From assembly GCF_000429625.1 (NCBI RefSeq), contig NZ_AUCF01000021.1, positions 52,210 to 116,209 of the forward strand: a stretch of 64,000 nucleotides of DNA. Reading direction: 5' to 3'. Both the position numbers and the translations under genes were made by a program. Position 1 is the stretch's first letter; every line of letters starts with the position of its first letter. Source of the stretch: Azospirillum halopraeferens DSM 3675 (GTDB lineage Bacteria; Pseudomonadota; Alphaproteobacteria; Azospirillales; Azospirillaceae). Shown here piece by piece: positions 1 to 8,285 of this stretch. Under the pieces are notes generated by a model, which ran no database searches, was not told where the DNA came from, and worked only from the letters and a program-made list of their open reading frames with translations.

Positions 1-867
1 GCCGCCGCTCCCAACAACACCGTCCGCTTTGCCGAGGTGCCGCACCTGGGCGTGCCGGTGCTGCGCGGGCCGACGCTGGACGGGCTCGGCCGCTATCTGA
101 AGGACGAGGTTCCGGAATCCGACGCGGCACCGGTCGACGTCGCCGCCGTCCTGAAGCGGACGCGCACCGACGTGCTCGTCTCCTACCTGCCGGTCGGGTC
201 GGAGGAGGCGACTCGCTGGTACGCCGAACAGGCGCTGGAGGCCGGCTGCGCCTTTGTCAACTGCATCCCCGTCTTCATCGCCTCCGACCCCGCCTGGAGC
301 CGCCGCTTCACCGAGCGGCGGGTGCCGCTGATCGGCGACGACATCAAATCGCAGGTCGGCGCCACCATCGTGCACCGCGTGCTGGCCAACCTGTTCCGCG
401 AGCGCGGCGTGCGCCTGGACCGCACCTACCAGCTCAACTTCGGCGGCAACACCGACTTCCTCAACATGCTGGAGCGGGAGCGGCTGGAATCGAAGAAGAT
501 CTCCAAAACCCGCGCCGTCACCAGCCAGCTCGGCCGGCCCATGGCCGGGCGGGACTGCCACATCGGCCCGTCCGACCACGTGCCGTGGCTGGAGGACCGC
601 AAATGGTGCCACATCCGCATGGAAGGCACGGCGTTCGGCGGGGTTCCCATGGCCATCGACCTGAAGCTGGAGGTGTGGGACAGCCCCAACTCCGCCGGTG
701 TCGTCATCGACGCGGTGCGCTGCGCCCGGCTGGCCCTGGACCGCGGCATCGGCGGGCCGCTGGAGGGGCCGTCCGCCTACTTCATGAAATCCCCCCCGGT
801 CCAGTTCACCGACGCCGAGGCCCGTCTGCGCACCGAACGCTTCATCCTGTCCGGCGATCCCTGCTGA
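1..867 (+). CDS. Inositol-3-phosphate synthase, 5'-truncated by window
   Basis: Myo-inositol-1-phosphate synthase family; it converts glucose-6-phosphate to inositol-3-phosphate using NAD in the cytoplasm. The frame is open from base 1, so the start and much of the N-terminal Rossmann domain lie outside the window. Family landmarks are [11 protein letters not shown] near nt 334-366 and GGNTDFLNM near nt 442-468, the central catalytic/tetramerisation region, followed by KISKTRAV. The C-terminus is complete and ends in TGA. It is the first visible gene of a plus-strand run of sugar and polyol enzymes; the next gene, a phosphatase, starts 13 bp downstream. The enzyme is patchily distributed in Proteobacteria, where it usually supplies inositol for a special lipid, glycan or solute. 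Family assignment is confident; the final product is unknown. Confidence 0.93.
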   Translation, partial: AAAPNNTVRFAEVPHLGVPVLRGPTLDGLGRYLKDEVPESDAAPVDVAAVLKRTRTDVLVSYLPVGSEEATRWYAEQALEAGCAFVNCIPVFIASDPAWSRRFTERRVPLIGDDIKSQVGATIVHRVLANLFRERGVRLDRTYQLNFGGNTDFLNMLERERLESKKISKTRAVTSQLGRPMAGRDCHIGPSDHVPWLEDRKWCHIRMEGTAFGGVPMAIDLKLEVWDSPNSAGVVIDAVRCARLALDRGIGGPLEGPSAYFMKSPPVQFTDAEARLRTERFILSGDPC

Positions 868-880
868 GCGGGGTGCCGGC

Positions 881-1495
881 ATGACGACGCTCCACCTCAT
901 CCGCCACGGGGATCACGACTGGATCGGCCGCGGACTGGCCGCACGCCTGGACGTGCCGCTGAACGAGGAGGGCCGCGCTCAGGCGGCGGCGCTTGCCCGT
1001 CATTACCGCGGCCGGCGCGTCGATGCGGTGTGGGCGAGCCCGCTGCGCCGGACCGTGGAGACCGCAACCCCCGTCGCGGACGCGCTCGGCCTGGAACTGC
1101 GCACCGCCGATGCCCTGCTGGAGGTGGATTTCGGCGCCTGGTCGGGCCGCAGCTTCGCGGATCTGGAGGAGGATCCGGAGTGGCGGCGCTGGAACGGCGC
1201 CCGGTCGCGGGTCCGGGCGCCCGGCGGCGAGACGATCGCCGAGGTGCAGGCGCGGGCCGTCGGGTTCCTCAACCGCCTGTGCGACGACGATCCCGGCGGG
1301 GTCCACGTGGTCGTCGGGCACGGGGATCCCATTCGGGCCGTCCTGGCGTATTACCTCGGGGTACCCATCGATTTGTTTCTGCGTATTGAAGTCTCGCCCG
1401 CCGCCATCAGTGTTCTATCGGTGGACGGATGGGGCCCGCGGGTCCTGCACGTCAATGCTTCCATCGATGACCGCAAGATCGGGGCGGGACCATGA
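881..1495 (+). CDS. Histidine phosphatase family protein (phosphoglycerate mutase-like)
   Basis: Branch-2-like histidine phosphatase of 204 residues, a normal length. The N-terminal LIRHGDHDW carries the RHG motif whose histidine is phosphorylated during catalysis. The second catalytic histidine is in VVGHGDPIRA near residue 147, and the acid residue is probably in LEVDFGAWSGRS near residue 84. It could remove phosphate from the inositol phosphate made by the upstream synthase or from another sugar phosphate of the locus; this is inferred only from position. The stop overlaps the ATG of the next glycosyltransferase by 4 bp (ATGA), so the two are probably translationally coupled. Confidence 0.88.
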   Translation: MTTLHLIRHGDHDWIGRGLAARLDVPLNEEGRAQAAALARHYRGRRVDAVWASPLRRTVETATPVADALGLELRTADALLEVDFGAWSGRSFADLEEDPEWRRWNGARSRVRAPGGETIAEVQARAVGFLNRLCDDDPGGVHVVVGHGDPIRAVLAYYLGVPIDLFLRIEVSPAAISVLSVDGWGPRVLHVNASIDDRKIGAGP

Positions 1496-2580
1496 AGTTC
1501 GTCATCTTCGGGCTGACCATCAGCTCTTCCTGGGGCAACGGCCACGCCACGCTGTGGCGCGGGCTGGTCAAAGCCCTGGCGCGGCGGGGGCACCGGGTGG
1601 TGTTCTTCGAGCGCGACGTGCCCTACTACGCCGAGGCGCGCGACTACGGCGAGATTCCCGGCGGCGACCTGGTGCTGTACCGCGACTGGACCGGGGCATC
1701 CGCAGTGGCGGAGCGGGAGGTGGCCGACGCCGACGTGGCCATGGTGACCTCCTACTGTCCGGACGGTGCGGCGGCTGCGGCGCTGGTGCTGGCCTCGAAC
1801 GCGGCGCGCAAGGTCTACTACGATCTGGACACGCCGGTGACCCTGGCGCGGCTGGAAGCCGGGGAGCGGCCCGACTACCTGCCCGCCGACGGGCTGGGCG
1901 GCTTCGACCTGGTGCTCAGCTACACCGGCGGAGCGGCGCTGGACGCGCTGCGCGACCGGCTGGGGGCGCGGCTGGCCCGGCCGCTGTACGGCTGGGTCGA
2001 CCCTGAGGTGCACCGGCCGGTCGACGCGGTGCAGGACTACATGGCCGACCTCTCCTACCTCGGCACCTACGCCGCCGACCGCCAGGAAGCGGTGGAGCAG
2101 CTTTTCGTCGAACCGGCGCGCCGGCTGACCCGGCGGCGTTTCGTGATCGGCGGCGCCCAGTATCCCGACACCTTCCCGTGGACGAAGAATATCTTCTTCG
2201 TCCGCCATCTGCCGCCGTCGGAGCACCCCGCCTTCTTCGCGTCCTCCACCCTGACCCTGAACGTCACGCGGGCGGCCATGAAGCGCATGGGGTGGTGCCC
2301 GTCGGGCCGCCTGTTCGAGGCGGCCGCCTGCGGCACCGCCATCGTCTCGGACGCCTGGGAGGGGCTGGAGAGCTTCTTCGAGCCGGGGCGGGAGATCCTG
2401 GTGGCCAGGGAGACGGATGACGTCACCACGGCCATGTCGCTGCCGCGCGACCATCTGGCCAGTCTGGGCCGTCGCGCGCGGGAACGGGCGCTGGCCGAGC
2501 ACACCGCCGAGCACCGTGTGGCCGAATTGCGCAACCTGCTCGACCAGTGCGGCGGGCCGGCGGCGGGCGGGCAGAGCTGA
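1492..2580 (+). CDS. CgeB-like glycosyltransferase
   Basis: Protein of 362 residues resembling the CgeB/DUF3880 glycosyltransferases (GT-B fold). It opens with a Rossmann-like strand and glycine segment (SSSWGNGHATLWRGL). The C-terminal donor-binding half contains FFVRHLPPSEHPAFF, TLNVTRAAMKRMG and SGRLFEAAACGTAIVSD, the usual acceptor/donor loop and E-x7-E-like region. It lacks a signal peptide and membrane segment and so should act in the cytoplasm. It overlaps the phosphatase stop by 4 bp and is followed after 41 bp by a nucleotidyltransferase, consistent with one operon. Donor and acceptor cannot be read from the sequence. Confidence 0.82.
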   Translation: MKFVIFGLTISSSWGNGHATLWRGLVKALARRGHRVVFFERDVPYYAEARDYGEIPGGDLVLYRDWTGASAVAEREVADADVAMVTSYCPDGAAAAALVLASNAARKVYYDLDTPVTLARLEAGERPDYLPADGLGGFDLVLSYTGGAALDALRDRLGARLARPLYGWVDPEVHRPVDAVQDYMADLSYLGTYAADRQEAVEQLFVEPARRLTRRRFVIGGAQYPDTFPWTKNIFFVRHLPPSEHPAFFASSTLTLNVTRAAMKRMGWCPSGRLFEAAACGTAIVSDAWEGLESFFEPGREILVARETDDVTTAMSLPRDHLASLGRRARERALAEHTAEHRVAELRNLLDQCGGPAAGGQS

Positions 2581-2621
2581 CCGGTTCCTTTCATCCTCGC
2601 GCAGCAGGAGCATCCCGAGCC

Positions 2622-3362
2622 ATGTGGGGCATCATCCCGGCCGCCGGCAGCGGCACGCGCATACAGCCGCTGGCCTTCTCCAAGGAGCTGCTGCCCGTCG
2701 GCAGTCGCCTGGAGAACGGCACCGAGCGGCCGCGGGCGGTGAGCGAATATCTGGTGGAGCGAATGCTGCGCGGTGGGGCCGACAAGATCGCCTTCGTCAT
2801 CGCCCCGGGGAAATTCGACATCCTGCAATACTACGGCAACCGGCTGGACGGGGCCGACTTCGCCTATGTGGTGCAGCCGCGCCCCGGCGGGCTGTGCGAC
2901 GCGCTGTTCCGCGCGCACCACCTGATCCACCCGTCGGAGCCGGTGATGATCGGCCTGCCCGACACTGTGTGGTTCCCCGAGGACGCGCTGGCGGCGCTGC
3001 CCGACGACCGGCTGTCGTTTCTGCTGTTCCCGGTGGACCGGCCGGAGCTGTTCGATGCGGTGGTGACCGACGAGGCCGGCCGTGTCCGGGAGATCCGGGT
3101 GAAACACCTCGATGCGGGCACGCGCTGGATCTGGGGGGCGTTCAAGATGCCGGGGCGCGTGTTCCACGACCTGCACGCCCTGTGGCGCGGCCGGGGCGAA
3201 CGGGACGAGTACATCGGCACCCTGGTCAACGCCTACATCGATGAAGGGGGGGAAGCGGTGGCGGTGCGCGCCGGCACCTCCTACGTGGACGTCGGCACCG
3301 TCCGGGGATACCGCGCGGCCATCGGCCTGCTCAGCCGGGCGCTTCCGGAGGCCGCAGAGTGA
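2622..3362 (+). CDS. Sugar nucleotidyltransferase
   Basis: NTP-transferase family enzyme that forms an NDP-sugar from a sugar-1-phosphate. The start at 2622 is chosen because the family N-terminus begins there: WGIIPAAGSGTR followed by SKELLPVG, the nucleotide-binding signature with its Arg and Lys. GLPDTVWF near residue 110 corresponds to the metal-binding Asp region. At 246 residues it is short compared with RmlA-type enzymes and has no C-terminal left-handed helix domain. Its stop overlaps the following methyltransferase start (GTGATG). It presumably activates the sugar used by the locus glycosyltransferases; base and sugar specificity are unknown. Confidence 0.85.
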   Translation: MWGIIPAAGSGTRIQPLAFSKELLPVGSRLENGTERPRAVSEYLVERMLRGGADKIAFVIAPGKFDILQYYGNRLDGADFAYVVQPRPGGLCDALFRAHHLIHPSEPVMIGLPDTVWFPEDALAALPDDRLSFLLFPVDRPELFDAVVTDEAGRVREIRVKHLDAGTRWIWGAFKMPGRVFHDLHALWRGRGERDEYIGTLVNAYIDEGGEAVAVRAGTSYVDVGTVRGYRAAIGLLSRALPEAAE

Positions 3363-4153
3363 TGACGGGGGAGAACGGCGTGCTGACACCGGAAGCCATC
3401 GAACGCCGGGTTCGCGAACTCGGGCAGTGGTTCCACAACATCGACCTCAAGGGCGTGCAGACCGCGCCCGACCATTTCCTCGGCGACTACCCGCGCGTGA
3501 AGTGGCAGCGCTTCGCCCATGCCATCCCGCAGGACCTGTCGGGGATGAGCGTGCTCGACATCGGCTGCAACGGCGGCTTCTACTCCATCGAGATGAAGCG
3601 TCGCGGGGCGGCGCGCGTGGTCGGCGTCGATTACGACGACGCCTATCTGGCCCAGGCCCGCTTCGCCGCCGAAGTGTCGGGAGCGGACATCGAGTTCCGC
3701 CGGCTGTCGGTCTACGACGTGGCGCAACTCGGCGAACGCTTCGACCTCGTGCTGTTCATGGGCGTGTTCTACCACCTGCGCCACCCGCTGCTGGCGCTCG
3801 ACCTCATCCGCGAACACGTGGCCGGTGATCTCGTGGTGTTCCAGTCGATGATGCGCGGTGCGTCCGATGTGGAGCCCGTTCGCGACGACTACCACTTCTG
3901 GGAGACGGATCACTTCGAACGCCCCGGTTACCCGCGGATGGTTTTCGTCGAGAACAGGTACTGCGGCGACGAAACGAACTGGTGGATTCCCAACCGCGCC
4001 GGCGCCGAGGCCATGCTGCGCTCGGCCGGTTTCCGGGTGATCGACCATCCCGAGGAGGAGGTGTTCGTCTGCCGTGTCGGTGACCGCTCCGCGTGGGCGA
4101 CGCCGGTGTATCCGTCTTCCGGGTCCGCCCCCGGCCCCAACCGAGAGGACTGA
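3359..4153 (+). CDS. SAM-dependent methyltransferase of TIGR04290/CmoB-like type
   Basis: Class I methyltransferase of 264 residues. Motif I is SVLDIGCNGGFYSIE around residues 63-77, with the acidic residue of motif II in VVGVDYDDAY. The MGVFYHLRHPLLAL stretch resembles CmoB-type carboxymethyl/methyltransferases. I recognise the overall pattern as the methyltransferase family that recurs beside glycosyltransferases and a beta-xylosidase-like gene (TIGR04290), as seen here; this is from memory and was not searched. The start 3359 overlaps the previous stop, and the next gene begins 3 bp after the stop, so it sits firmly inside the operon. The substrate is probably a sugar or glycan intermediate. 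Confidence 0.85.
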   Translation: MMTGENGVLTPEAIERRVRELGQWFHNIDLKGVQTAPDHFLGDYPRVKWQRFAHAIPQDLSGMSVLDIGCNGGFYSIEMKRRGAARVVGVDYDDAYLAQARFAAEVSGADIEFRRLSVYDVAQLGERFDLVLFMGVFYHLRHPLLALDLIREHVAGDLVVFQSMMRGASDVEPVRDDYHFWETDHFERPGYPRMVFVENRYCGDETNWWIPNRAGAEAMLRSAGFRVIDHPEEEVFVCRVGDRSAWATPVYPSSGSAPGPNRED

Positions 4154-4156
4154 GGC

Positions 4157-5074
4157 ATGATCGAAGCGGTGATGCTCTGGAACGAGCCCAACAACAAGTC
4201 CCACTGGGATTTCCAGCTCGATCCGGAGTGGACGCGGTTCGCGGACATGGTGAAGTGCGCCGCCGACGCCATCGCCGCGGCCAATCCCCGCCTGCCCCGG
4301 GTGCTGGGCGGCATCTCGCCCATCGACGCGGGATTCATGGCCAACATGAAGGGGCAGGGGGTTCTGGACGCGGTGGACGCGGTGGCGGTGCACGGCTTCC
4401 CGCTGGACTGGAACCACTGGCAGATCCACGAGTGGCCGGCCAAGCTGGATGAGATCCGGGCCGTCACCGACCGGCCCCTGTGGGTGTCCGAGGTGGGGGT
4501 CAGCACCTTCGGCGCGGAGGAGGTGCAGGATTGGGGCCTGCAGCGCACGGCGGAACTGCTGATCGGCCGCGCCCCGCGCATCCACTGGTACAGCCTGTTC
4601 GACCTGCCGCGCGCCTGGCCGGCCACCACCCGCCACCGCGAGGCCGAGGGGTCCAGCTATTACCGGCACTTCTACATGGGGCTGGTGCGCGAGGACGGCA
4701 CCGAGAAGCCCGCCTACCGCACCTTCCGCAGGTTCGCCCCCGCCATGGGGCTGTGCCAGTGGTTCCACTTCCGCGACCACCGCCTGGACGAGGCGGTGGC
4801 GCGCATGAAGGACCTGGGTGTCACCCACCTGCGCACCGGCCTGTCCTGGGCCGACAGCTACCGCGACGGCGCGCTGGACTGGTTCGACCGGCAGATGGAG
4901 GCCCTGGCCGACTTCGACGTCACGGTCACCTTCTGCTTCACGCCGGAGCACCGCGGCATCGAACCCCACCACACCAGCCCGCCGCAGGTGAAGGAGGAGT
5001 TCGCCCGCTTCTGCGCCGACATGGTGCACCGCTACGCGCCCGCCCGGAGCCTGACCGCGGCGGCGGCGGATTGA
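4157..5074 (+). CDS. Beta-xylosidase-like glycosidase with rearranged barrel order
   Basis: Protein of 305 residues with clan GH-A features but in unusual order. Residues 7-13 (LWNEPNN) match the strand-4 acid/base motif and residues 109-115 (WVSEVGV) the strand-7 nucleophile motif, with E10 and E112 as probable catalytic pair. After a strand-8-like HWYSLFDLP region, residues 214-272 read like strands 1-3 of the same fold (LGVTHLRTGLSW, then VTVTFCFTPEHRG). A normal enzyme has these before the WNEP motif. No signal peptide is present, so it may act inside the cell as a transglycosidase or trimming enzyme. It follows the methyltransferase by 3 bp. The gene could be a natural circular permutant or a C-terminally cut tandem protein. 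Confidence 0.75.
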   Translation: MIEAVMLWNEPNNKSHWDFQLDPEWTRFADMVKCAADAIAAANPRLPRVLGGISPIDAGFMANMKGQGVLDAVDAVAVHGFPLDWNHWQIHEWPAKLDEIRAVTDRPLWVSEVGVSTFGAEEVQDWGLQRTAELLIGRAPRIHWYSLFDLPRAWPATTRHREAEGSSYYRHFYMGLVREDGTEKPAYRTFRRFAPAMGLCQWFHFRDHRLDEAVARMKDLGVTHLRTGLSWADSYRDGALDWFDRQMEALADFDVTVTFCFTPEHRGIEPHHTSPPQVKEEFARFCADMVHRYAPARSLTAAAAD

Positions 5075-5086
5075 CCGGGGGATGCC

Positions 5087-5158
5087 ATGACGAAACGGCC
5101 GCGGCGGCTCCCGGCGCATGAGATCCCGGCCGCACCGGAAACGGAGGGTGTGCGATGA
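5087..5158 (+). CDS. Possible 23-codon leader or remnant ORF
   Basis: A short ORF (begins MTKRPRRLPA) fills the gap between the glycosidase-like gene and the following glycosyltransferase. Its TGA overlaps the ATG of the latter (ATGA at 5155-5158), which would couple translation. It is preceded by GGGG but no strong ribosome site. It may be a coupling leader, a gene remnant or chance; the arginine/alanine-rich composition gives no clue. Confidence 0.25.
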   Translation: MTKRPRRLPAHEIPAAPETEGVR

Positions 5159-6228
5159 CCCTGACGGTACTGTCCGTCGCCTATCCCTTCAACGCCGTCG
5201 GGCCCGATTCGGTGGGCGGTGCGGAGCAGGTGGTGGCGGCGCTCGACCGGGCTCTGGCGGGCGGCGGCCACACCTCGCTGGTGATCGCCTGCGAGGGCTC
5301 CGCCGTTGCCGGCACCTTGCTGCCGGTCCCGCGGGTGCGCGGTGTCGTCGATCACGCCGTACGGGCCGCCGTCCACGCCCGCGTGCGCGCCGCCGTGGCG
5401 CAGGCGCTGGAGCGCCACCCGGTCGACCTCGTGCACCTGCACGGCGTCGATTTCCACGCCTATCTGCCGCCGCCGGGACCGCCGGCACTGGTGACGCTGC
5501 ACCTGCCGCTTGACCACTATCCCCCGGCGGCGCTGACTCCGGCGCGGCCGGACACCCATCTGCACGGCGTGTCGCGCGCGCAGGTGCGCGGCGCGCCGGC
5601 GGACCTGCGGCTGCTCGACCCCATCGAGAACGGGGTTCCCGTGGATCGGCTGGCCATCCGCATCCCGAAGCGGCGGTTCGCCGTCGGACTCGGCCGGATC
5701 TGCCCGGAAAAGGGATTTCACCACGCGCTCGACGCCGCGGCGCTGGCCGACATCCAGTTCCTGCTGGCCGGGGAGGTGCAGCCCTATCCCGAACACCGGC
5801 GGTATTTCCGCGAGACCATCGAGCCGCGCCTGGACCGTGTCCGGCGCCGCTTCCTCGGTCCCGTCGGCTTTGCCCGCAAACGCTGGATGCTGGGGGCCGC
5901 GCGCTGTCTGCTTGCCCCCAGCCTGGTGGCCGAGACCGGTTCGCTGGTGGCCATGGAAGCGCTGGCCTGCGGCACGCCGGTGGTGGCCTTTCCGTCGGGC
6001 GCCCTCGTCGACGTGGTCGATCCGGGGGTGACGGGATTCCTCGTCAATGATGTCCGCGAGATGGCCGATGCCATCGCCGAGGCCGAGCGCATCGACCCCG
6101 ATGCCTGCCGCGCCGCGGCGCGCGCGCGCCATGGGCTGGACCGGTCGGTGGAGCGCTATCTCGCCCTGTACGAGAGGCTTGCCGCCGGCCAGGCCGCTCC
6201 CGCCGCGGCCACCGTCGGAGCCGCCTGA
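5155..6228 (+). CDS. GT4-type glycosyltransferase
   Basis: Retaining GT-B glycosyltransferase of 357 residues. The N-terminal acceptor domain begins with SVAYPFNAVGPDSVGGAEQVV, where the glycine-rich GGAE loop is typical of GT4 enzymes. The C-terminal donor domain has VGLGRICPEKGFHHAL (the family RICPEKG pattern), followed by PSLVAETGSLVAMEALACGTPVVAF, the E-x7-E signature that holds the nucleotide sugar. It is the last gene of the glycan locus; 457 bp without a convincing gene follow. Together with the CgeB-like enzyme it gives the locus two transferases. Acceptor and sugar remain unknown. Confidence 0.88.
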   Translation: MTLTVLSVAYPFNAVGPDSVGGAEQVVAALDRALAGGGHTSLVIACEGSAVAGTLLPVPRVRGVVDHAVRAAVHARVRAAVAQALERHPVDLVHLHGVDFHAYLPPPGPPALVTLHLPLDHYPPAALTPARPDTHLHGVSRAQVRGAPADLRLLDPIENGVPVDRLAIRIPKRRFAVGLGRICPEKGFHHALDAAALADIQFLLAGEVQPYPEHRRYFRETIEPRLDRVRRRFLGPVGFARKRWMLGAARCLLAPSLVAETGSLVAMEALACGTPVVAFPSGALVDVVDPGVTGFLVNDVREMADAIAEAERIDPDACRAAARARHGLDRSVERYLALYERLAAGQAAPAAATVGAA

Positions 6229-6685
6229 CGGCGGTTCTCTCAAGGCTGCCATACGACGGCTGCGCACCGCCCGGGTGGGCGAGGCCGTGCTGCGGCGCAT
6301 TATGGACTGGCGCCGACCGGCGGCACTCACTATTACATCGGCGGTTTTGCGCCGGGACGGCTGCCGTCCGGCGACACTGTCAAAGGCTGGGACCACTGAT
6401 AATTGAGTTCGGGAAAATCAGTGGACGCGGCATTAGGCATGCTGTATACCAGAACCGGATCCGGGCCCCTCTGGCGGTCGAGCCGTCGACCGCGATGTCG
6501 GATACCTTCACATGCCTTTGGCCGACGGGCCGGAACGCACCTGGAGGATCCGATGACCATGTTCATCGGATGTGGTCCCGTCCGATCCTTCCCGCGCGTG
6601 CCGCCGCGTGAGCGTCACCTCCGGCTTCGGGGAGCCGGGGGCAGCGTCCGTCGTGTCCGGGCCAACCTGGACGAGGGATAGGACA
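6229..6685. other. Intergenic region before terC with one small palindrome
   Basis: No credible gene is seen in these 457 bp; base composition is somewhat less GC-rich than the flanks around 6310-6450. A perfect 8-bp inverted repeat (TCCGATGA / TCATCGGA, 6-nt loop) lies at 6549-6570. Because TerC relatives are often under a manganese riboswitch, I looked for the conserved yybP-ykoY core and did not find it. The promoter of terC must lie here, but I cannot place it with confidence. Confidence 0.5.
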
Positions 6686-7408
6686 ATGGAATTCACGGAC
6701 AGCGCCTTCTGGGTGGCGCTTCTTCAAATCATCTGGATCGATATCCTGCTCAGCGGCGACAACGCGGTGGTCATCGCGCTGGCGTGCCGCTCGCTGCCGG
6801 ATCACCAGAAGAAGATGGGCATCGTGCTGGGGGCCGGTGCCGCCATCGCCCTGCGTGTCATTTTCGCGACGTTCATCGTGTATCTCATGGCGATTCCCTT
6901 CCTGAAGATCGCCGGTGGTCTTCTGCTGCTGTGGATCGCGGTCAAACTGATCATGCCGGAGGAGGAGAGCCACGGCGGTATGTCCGGCGGCACGACCCTG
7001 TTCGCCGCGGTCAAGACCATCGTGATCGCCGACGTGGTGATGAGCCTGGACAACGTCATCGCCATCGCCGCGGCATCGCATGGCAGCGTGGTGCTGCTCA
7101 TCCTCGGCCTGCTCATCAGCATCCCGCTGATCCTGTTCGGCTCCGCCTTCATCCTGAAGATGATCGAGCGGTTCCCGATCATCGTCACCTTCGGCGCGGC
7201 CCTGCTCGGCTACATCGCCGGTGAGGTCATGGTCACCGACCCGACCGTGCACCACTGGATCGAGGCGAACGCCAACTGGCTGCACACGGCGGCCCCGATC
7301 ATCGGCGCCATCGCCGTCGTCGCCACCGGCCACCTCCTGGCCCGCCGCGCCGCCGCCGGCCGGGTCCAGGAGGAAGAGGTCGCGCAGGAAGCCCACGAGA
7401 CCACCTGA
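6686..7408 (+). CDS. TerC family integral membrane protein
   Basis: Polytopic inner-membrane protein of 240 residues of the TerC/Alx/YjbE type, implicated in metal (Mn) export and metalation of secreted proteins. The family signature is seen twice: DILLSGDNAVVIALACRSL near residue 20 and DVVMSLDNVIAIAAASH near residue 115. The paired acidic GDN and LDN sites are expected to bind metal within the membrane. About seven hydrophobic segments can be counted. The start at 6686 fits the family N-terminus (MEFTDSAFW) and has GAGGGATAGG upstream as ribosome site. A GC-rich hairpin follows the stop. It appears monocistronic. Confidence 0.9.
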   Translation: MEFTDSAFWVALLQIIWIDILLSGDNAVVIALACRSLPDHQKKMGIVLGAGAAIALRVIFATFIVYLMAIPFLKIAGGLLLLWIAVKLIMPEEESHGGMSGGTTLFAAVKTIVIADVVMSLDNVIAIAAASHGSVVLLILGLLISIPLILFGSAFILKMIERFPIIVTFGAALLGYIAGEVMVTDPTVHHWIEANANWLHTAAPIIGAIAVVATGHLLARRAAAGRVQEEEVAQEAHETT

Positions 7409-7427
7409 CGGCCGTCCGCTGACCCCG

Positions 7428-7465
7428 CCCCCATCCGCCCCACGCTGTGCGTGGGGGGGTGGGGG
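7428..7465 (+). terminator. Probable terminator after terC
   Basis: A long GC-rich hairpin starts 20 bp after the terC stop: CCCCCATCCGCCCCACGC pairs with GCGTGGGGGGGTGGGGG around a TGT loop, with one mismatch and one bulge. Only TTGTC follows, so it is a weak-tract terminator. Confidence 0.6.
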
Positions 7466-7626
7466 TTGTCATGCCTGAGCGTTCGGCCGGCCGATCGATT
7501 TCCCGAGGCAGCGGGATTTCGAACTTGAGGAGGATCGCTCTTGGCGGATGCGCCTCCCTGAGGAGCCGGTTCAAGAGGAACCCGATCCCGATACGCAACT
7601 GTAAGGACAAGCGGACGTCCGACTTC

Positions 7627-7908
7627 ATGGCCGGTAAACGGGTCAAGGAGTTCCGGGCGTTCGACCATAAGGCTGCGAAGGCACTGACGAAGCTCCAGGC
7701 GGCGACGCGGCTCGTCGACCTGCGCCATCCGCCGTTGAATCGTTTCGAGGCACCGGGGGGGCGACCGCATCGGGCAGTGCAGCATCCGGATCAACGCCCA
7801 ATGGCGGTGTGTTTGCGCTGGGCGGCCGGCGGAGGCATTCCCGCCGGTGCTGACGTGTTGGTGCTCCCGGGCGAAGCCTACGACGTCGAAATCACCGATT
7901 TCCATTGA
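7627..7908 (+). CDS. higB: HigB-type toxin with two compensating frameshifts
   Basis: RelE/HigB mRNA-interferase family, 93 codons. N-terminal KRVKEFRAFDHKAAKALTKL and C-terminal YDVEITDFH are clear HigB landmarks. Between them, residues about 46-60 (from RPHRAV to RPMA) make no sense for the family. Read in another frame the same bases give DRIGQCSIRINAQWR, the expected toxin core. An extra G in the seven-G run at 7755-7761 and a missing G near 7806-7810 would account for this, leaving total length intact. The product is probably a non-toxic or altered HigB unless these are homopolymer sequencing errors. The antitoxin starts 8 bp downstream, the usual HigB-HigA order. Confidence 0.75.
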   Translation: MAGKRVKEFRAFDHKAAKALTKLQAATRLVDLRHPPLNRFEAPGGRPHRAVQHPDQRPMAVCLRWAAGGGIPAGADVLVLPGEAYDVEITDFH

Positions 7909-7916
7909 GGCCCGTC

Positions 7917-8234
7917 ATGACCCATCCGGCTACCGACGACCTTCCGCCGATCCACCCGGGCGAGATCCTCTGCGACGAACTGGAGGCGCTGGAGATGAGC
8001 GCCCGCCGCTTCGCGGATCACATGGGCGTTCCACCGAACGCGGTGACGGAAATTCTGAACGGCGAACGGCGGATCACCGCTCCCATGGCGCTTCGCCTCG
8101 GCAAGGCGTTCGGGACGGACCCCGGGTACTGGACCAACTTGCAGAGCCTATTCGAAACGAAGAAGGCGCGTGCCGAACTGGGGCACGTCCTGGATGCCAT
8201 CCAGCCCCTGCCGCACGTTGGCAGAGCGGCCTGA
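7917..8234 (+). CDS. higA: HigA family addiction-module antitoxin
   Basis: Cro/C1-type helix-turn-helix antitoxin of 105 residues. It opens with the HigA hallmark PPIHPGEILCDELEALEMSA, followed by the HTH ADHMGVPPNAVTEILNGERRIT near residues 34-55. It should neutralise HigB and repress the operon. The ATG at 7917 follows the toxin stop by 8 bp. An upstream in-frame GTG-like start is possible but less well placed. The gene is intact although its toxin partner is damaged, the combination expected when antitoxin is retained after toxin decay. Confidence 0.92.
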   Translation: MTHPATDDLPPIHPGEILCDELEALEMSARRFADHMGVPPNAVTEILNGERRITAPMALRLGKAFGTDPGYWTNLQSLFETKKARAELGHVLDAIQPLPHVGRAA

Positions 8235-8285
8235 CCTGTCAATCGGCTTAGAATTTCCGCACGTCCTGCTGCATGCGATCGGAGG

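Noticed and set aside
3281..5119. Minus-strand open frame of 612 codons
   Set aside because: Antisense to the methyltransferase and glycosidase-like genes, which show real motifs.
6460..6685. Possible manganese (yybP-ykoY) riboswitch before terC
   Set aside because: The conserved core could not be found; only a simple 8-bp-arm hairpin is present.
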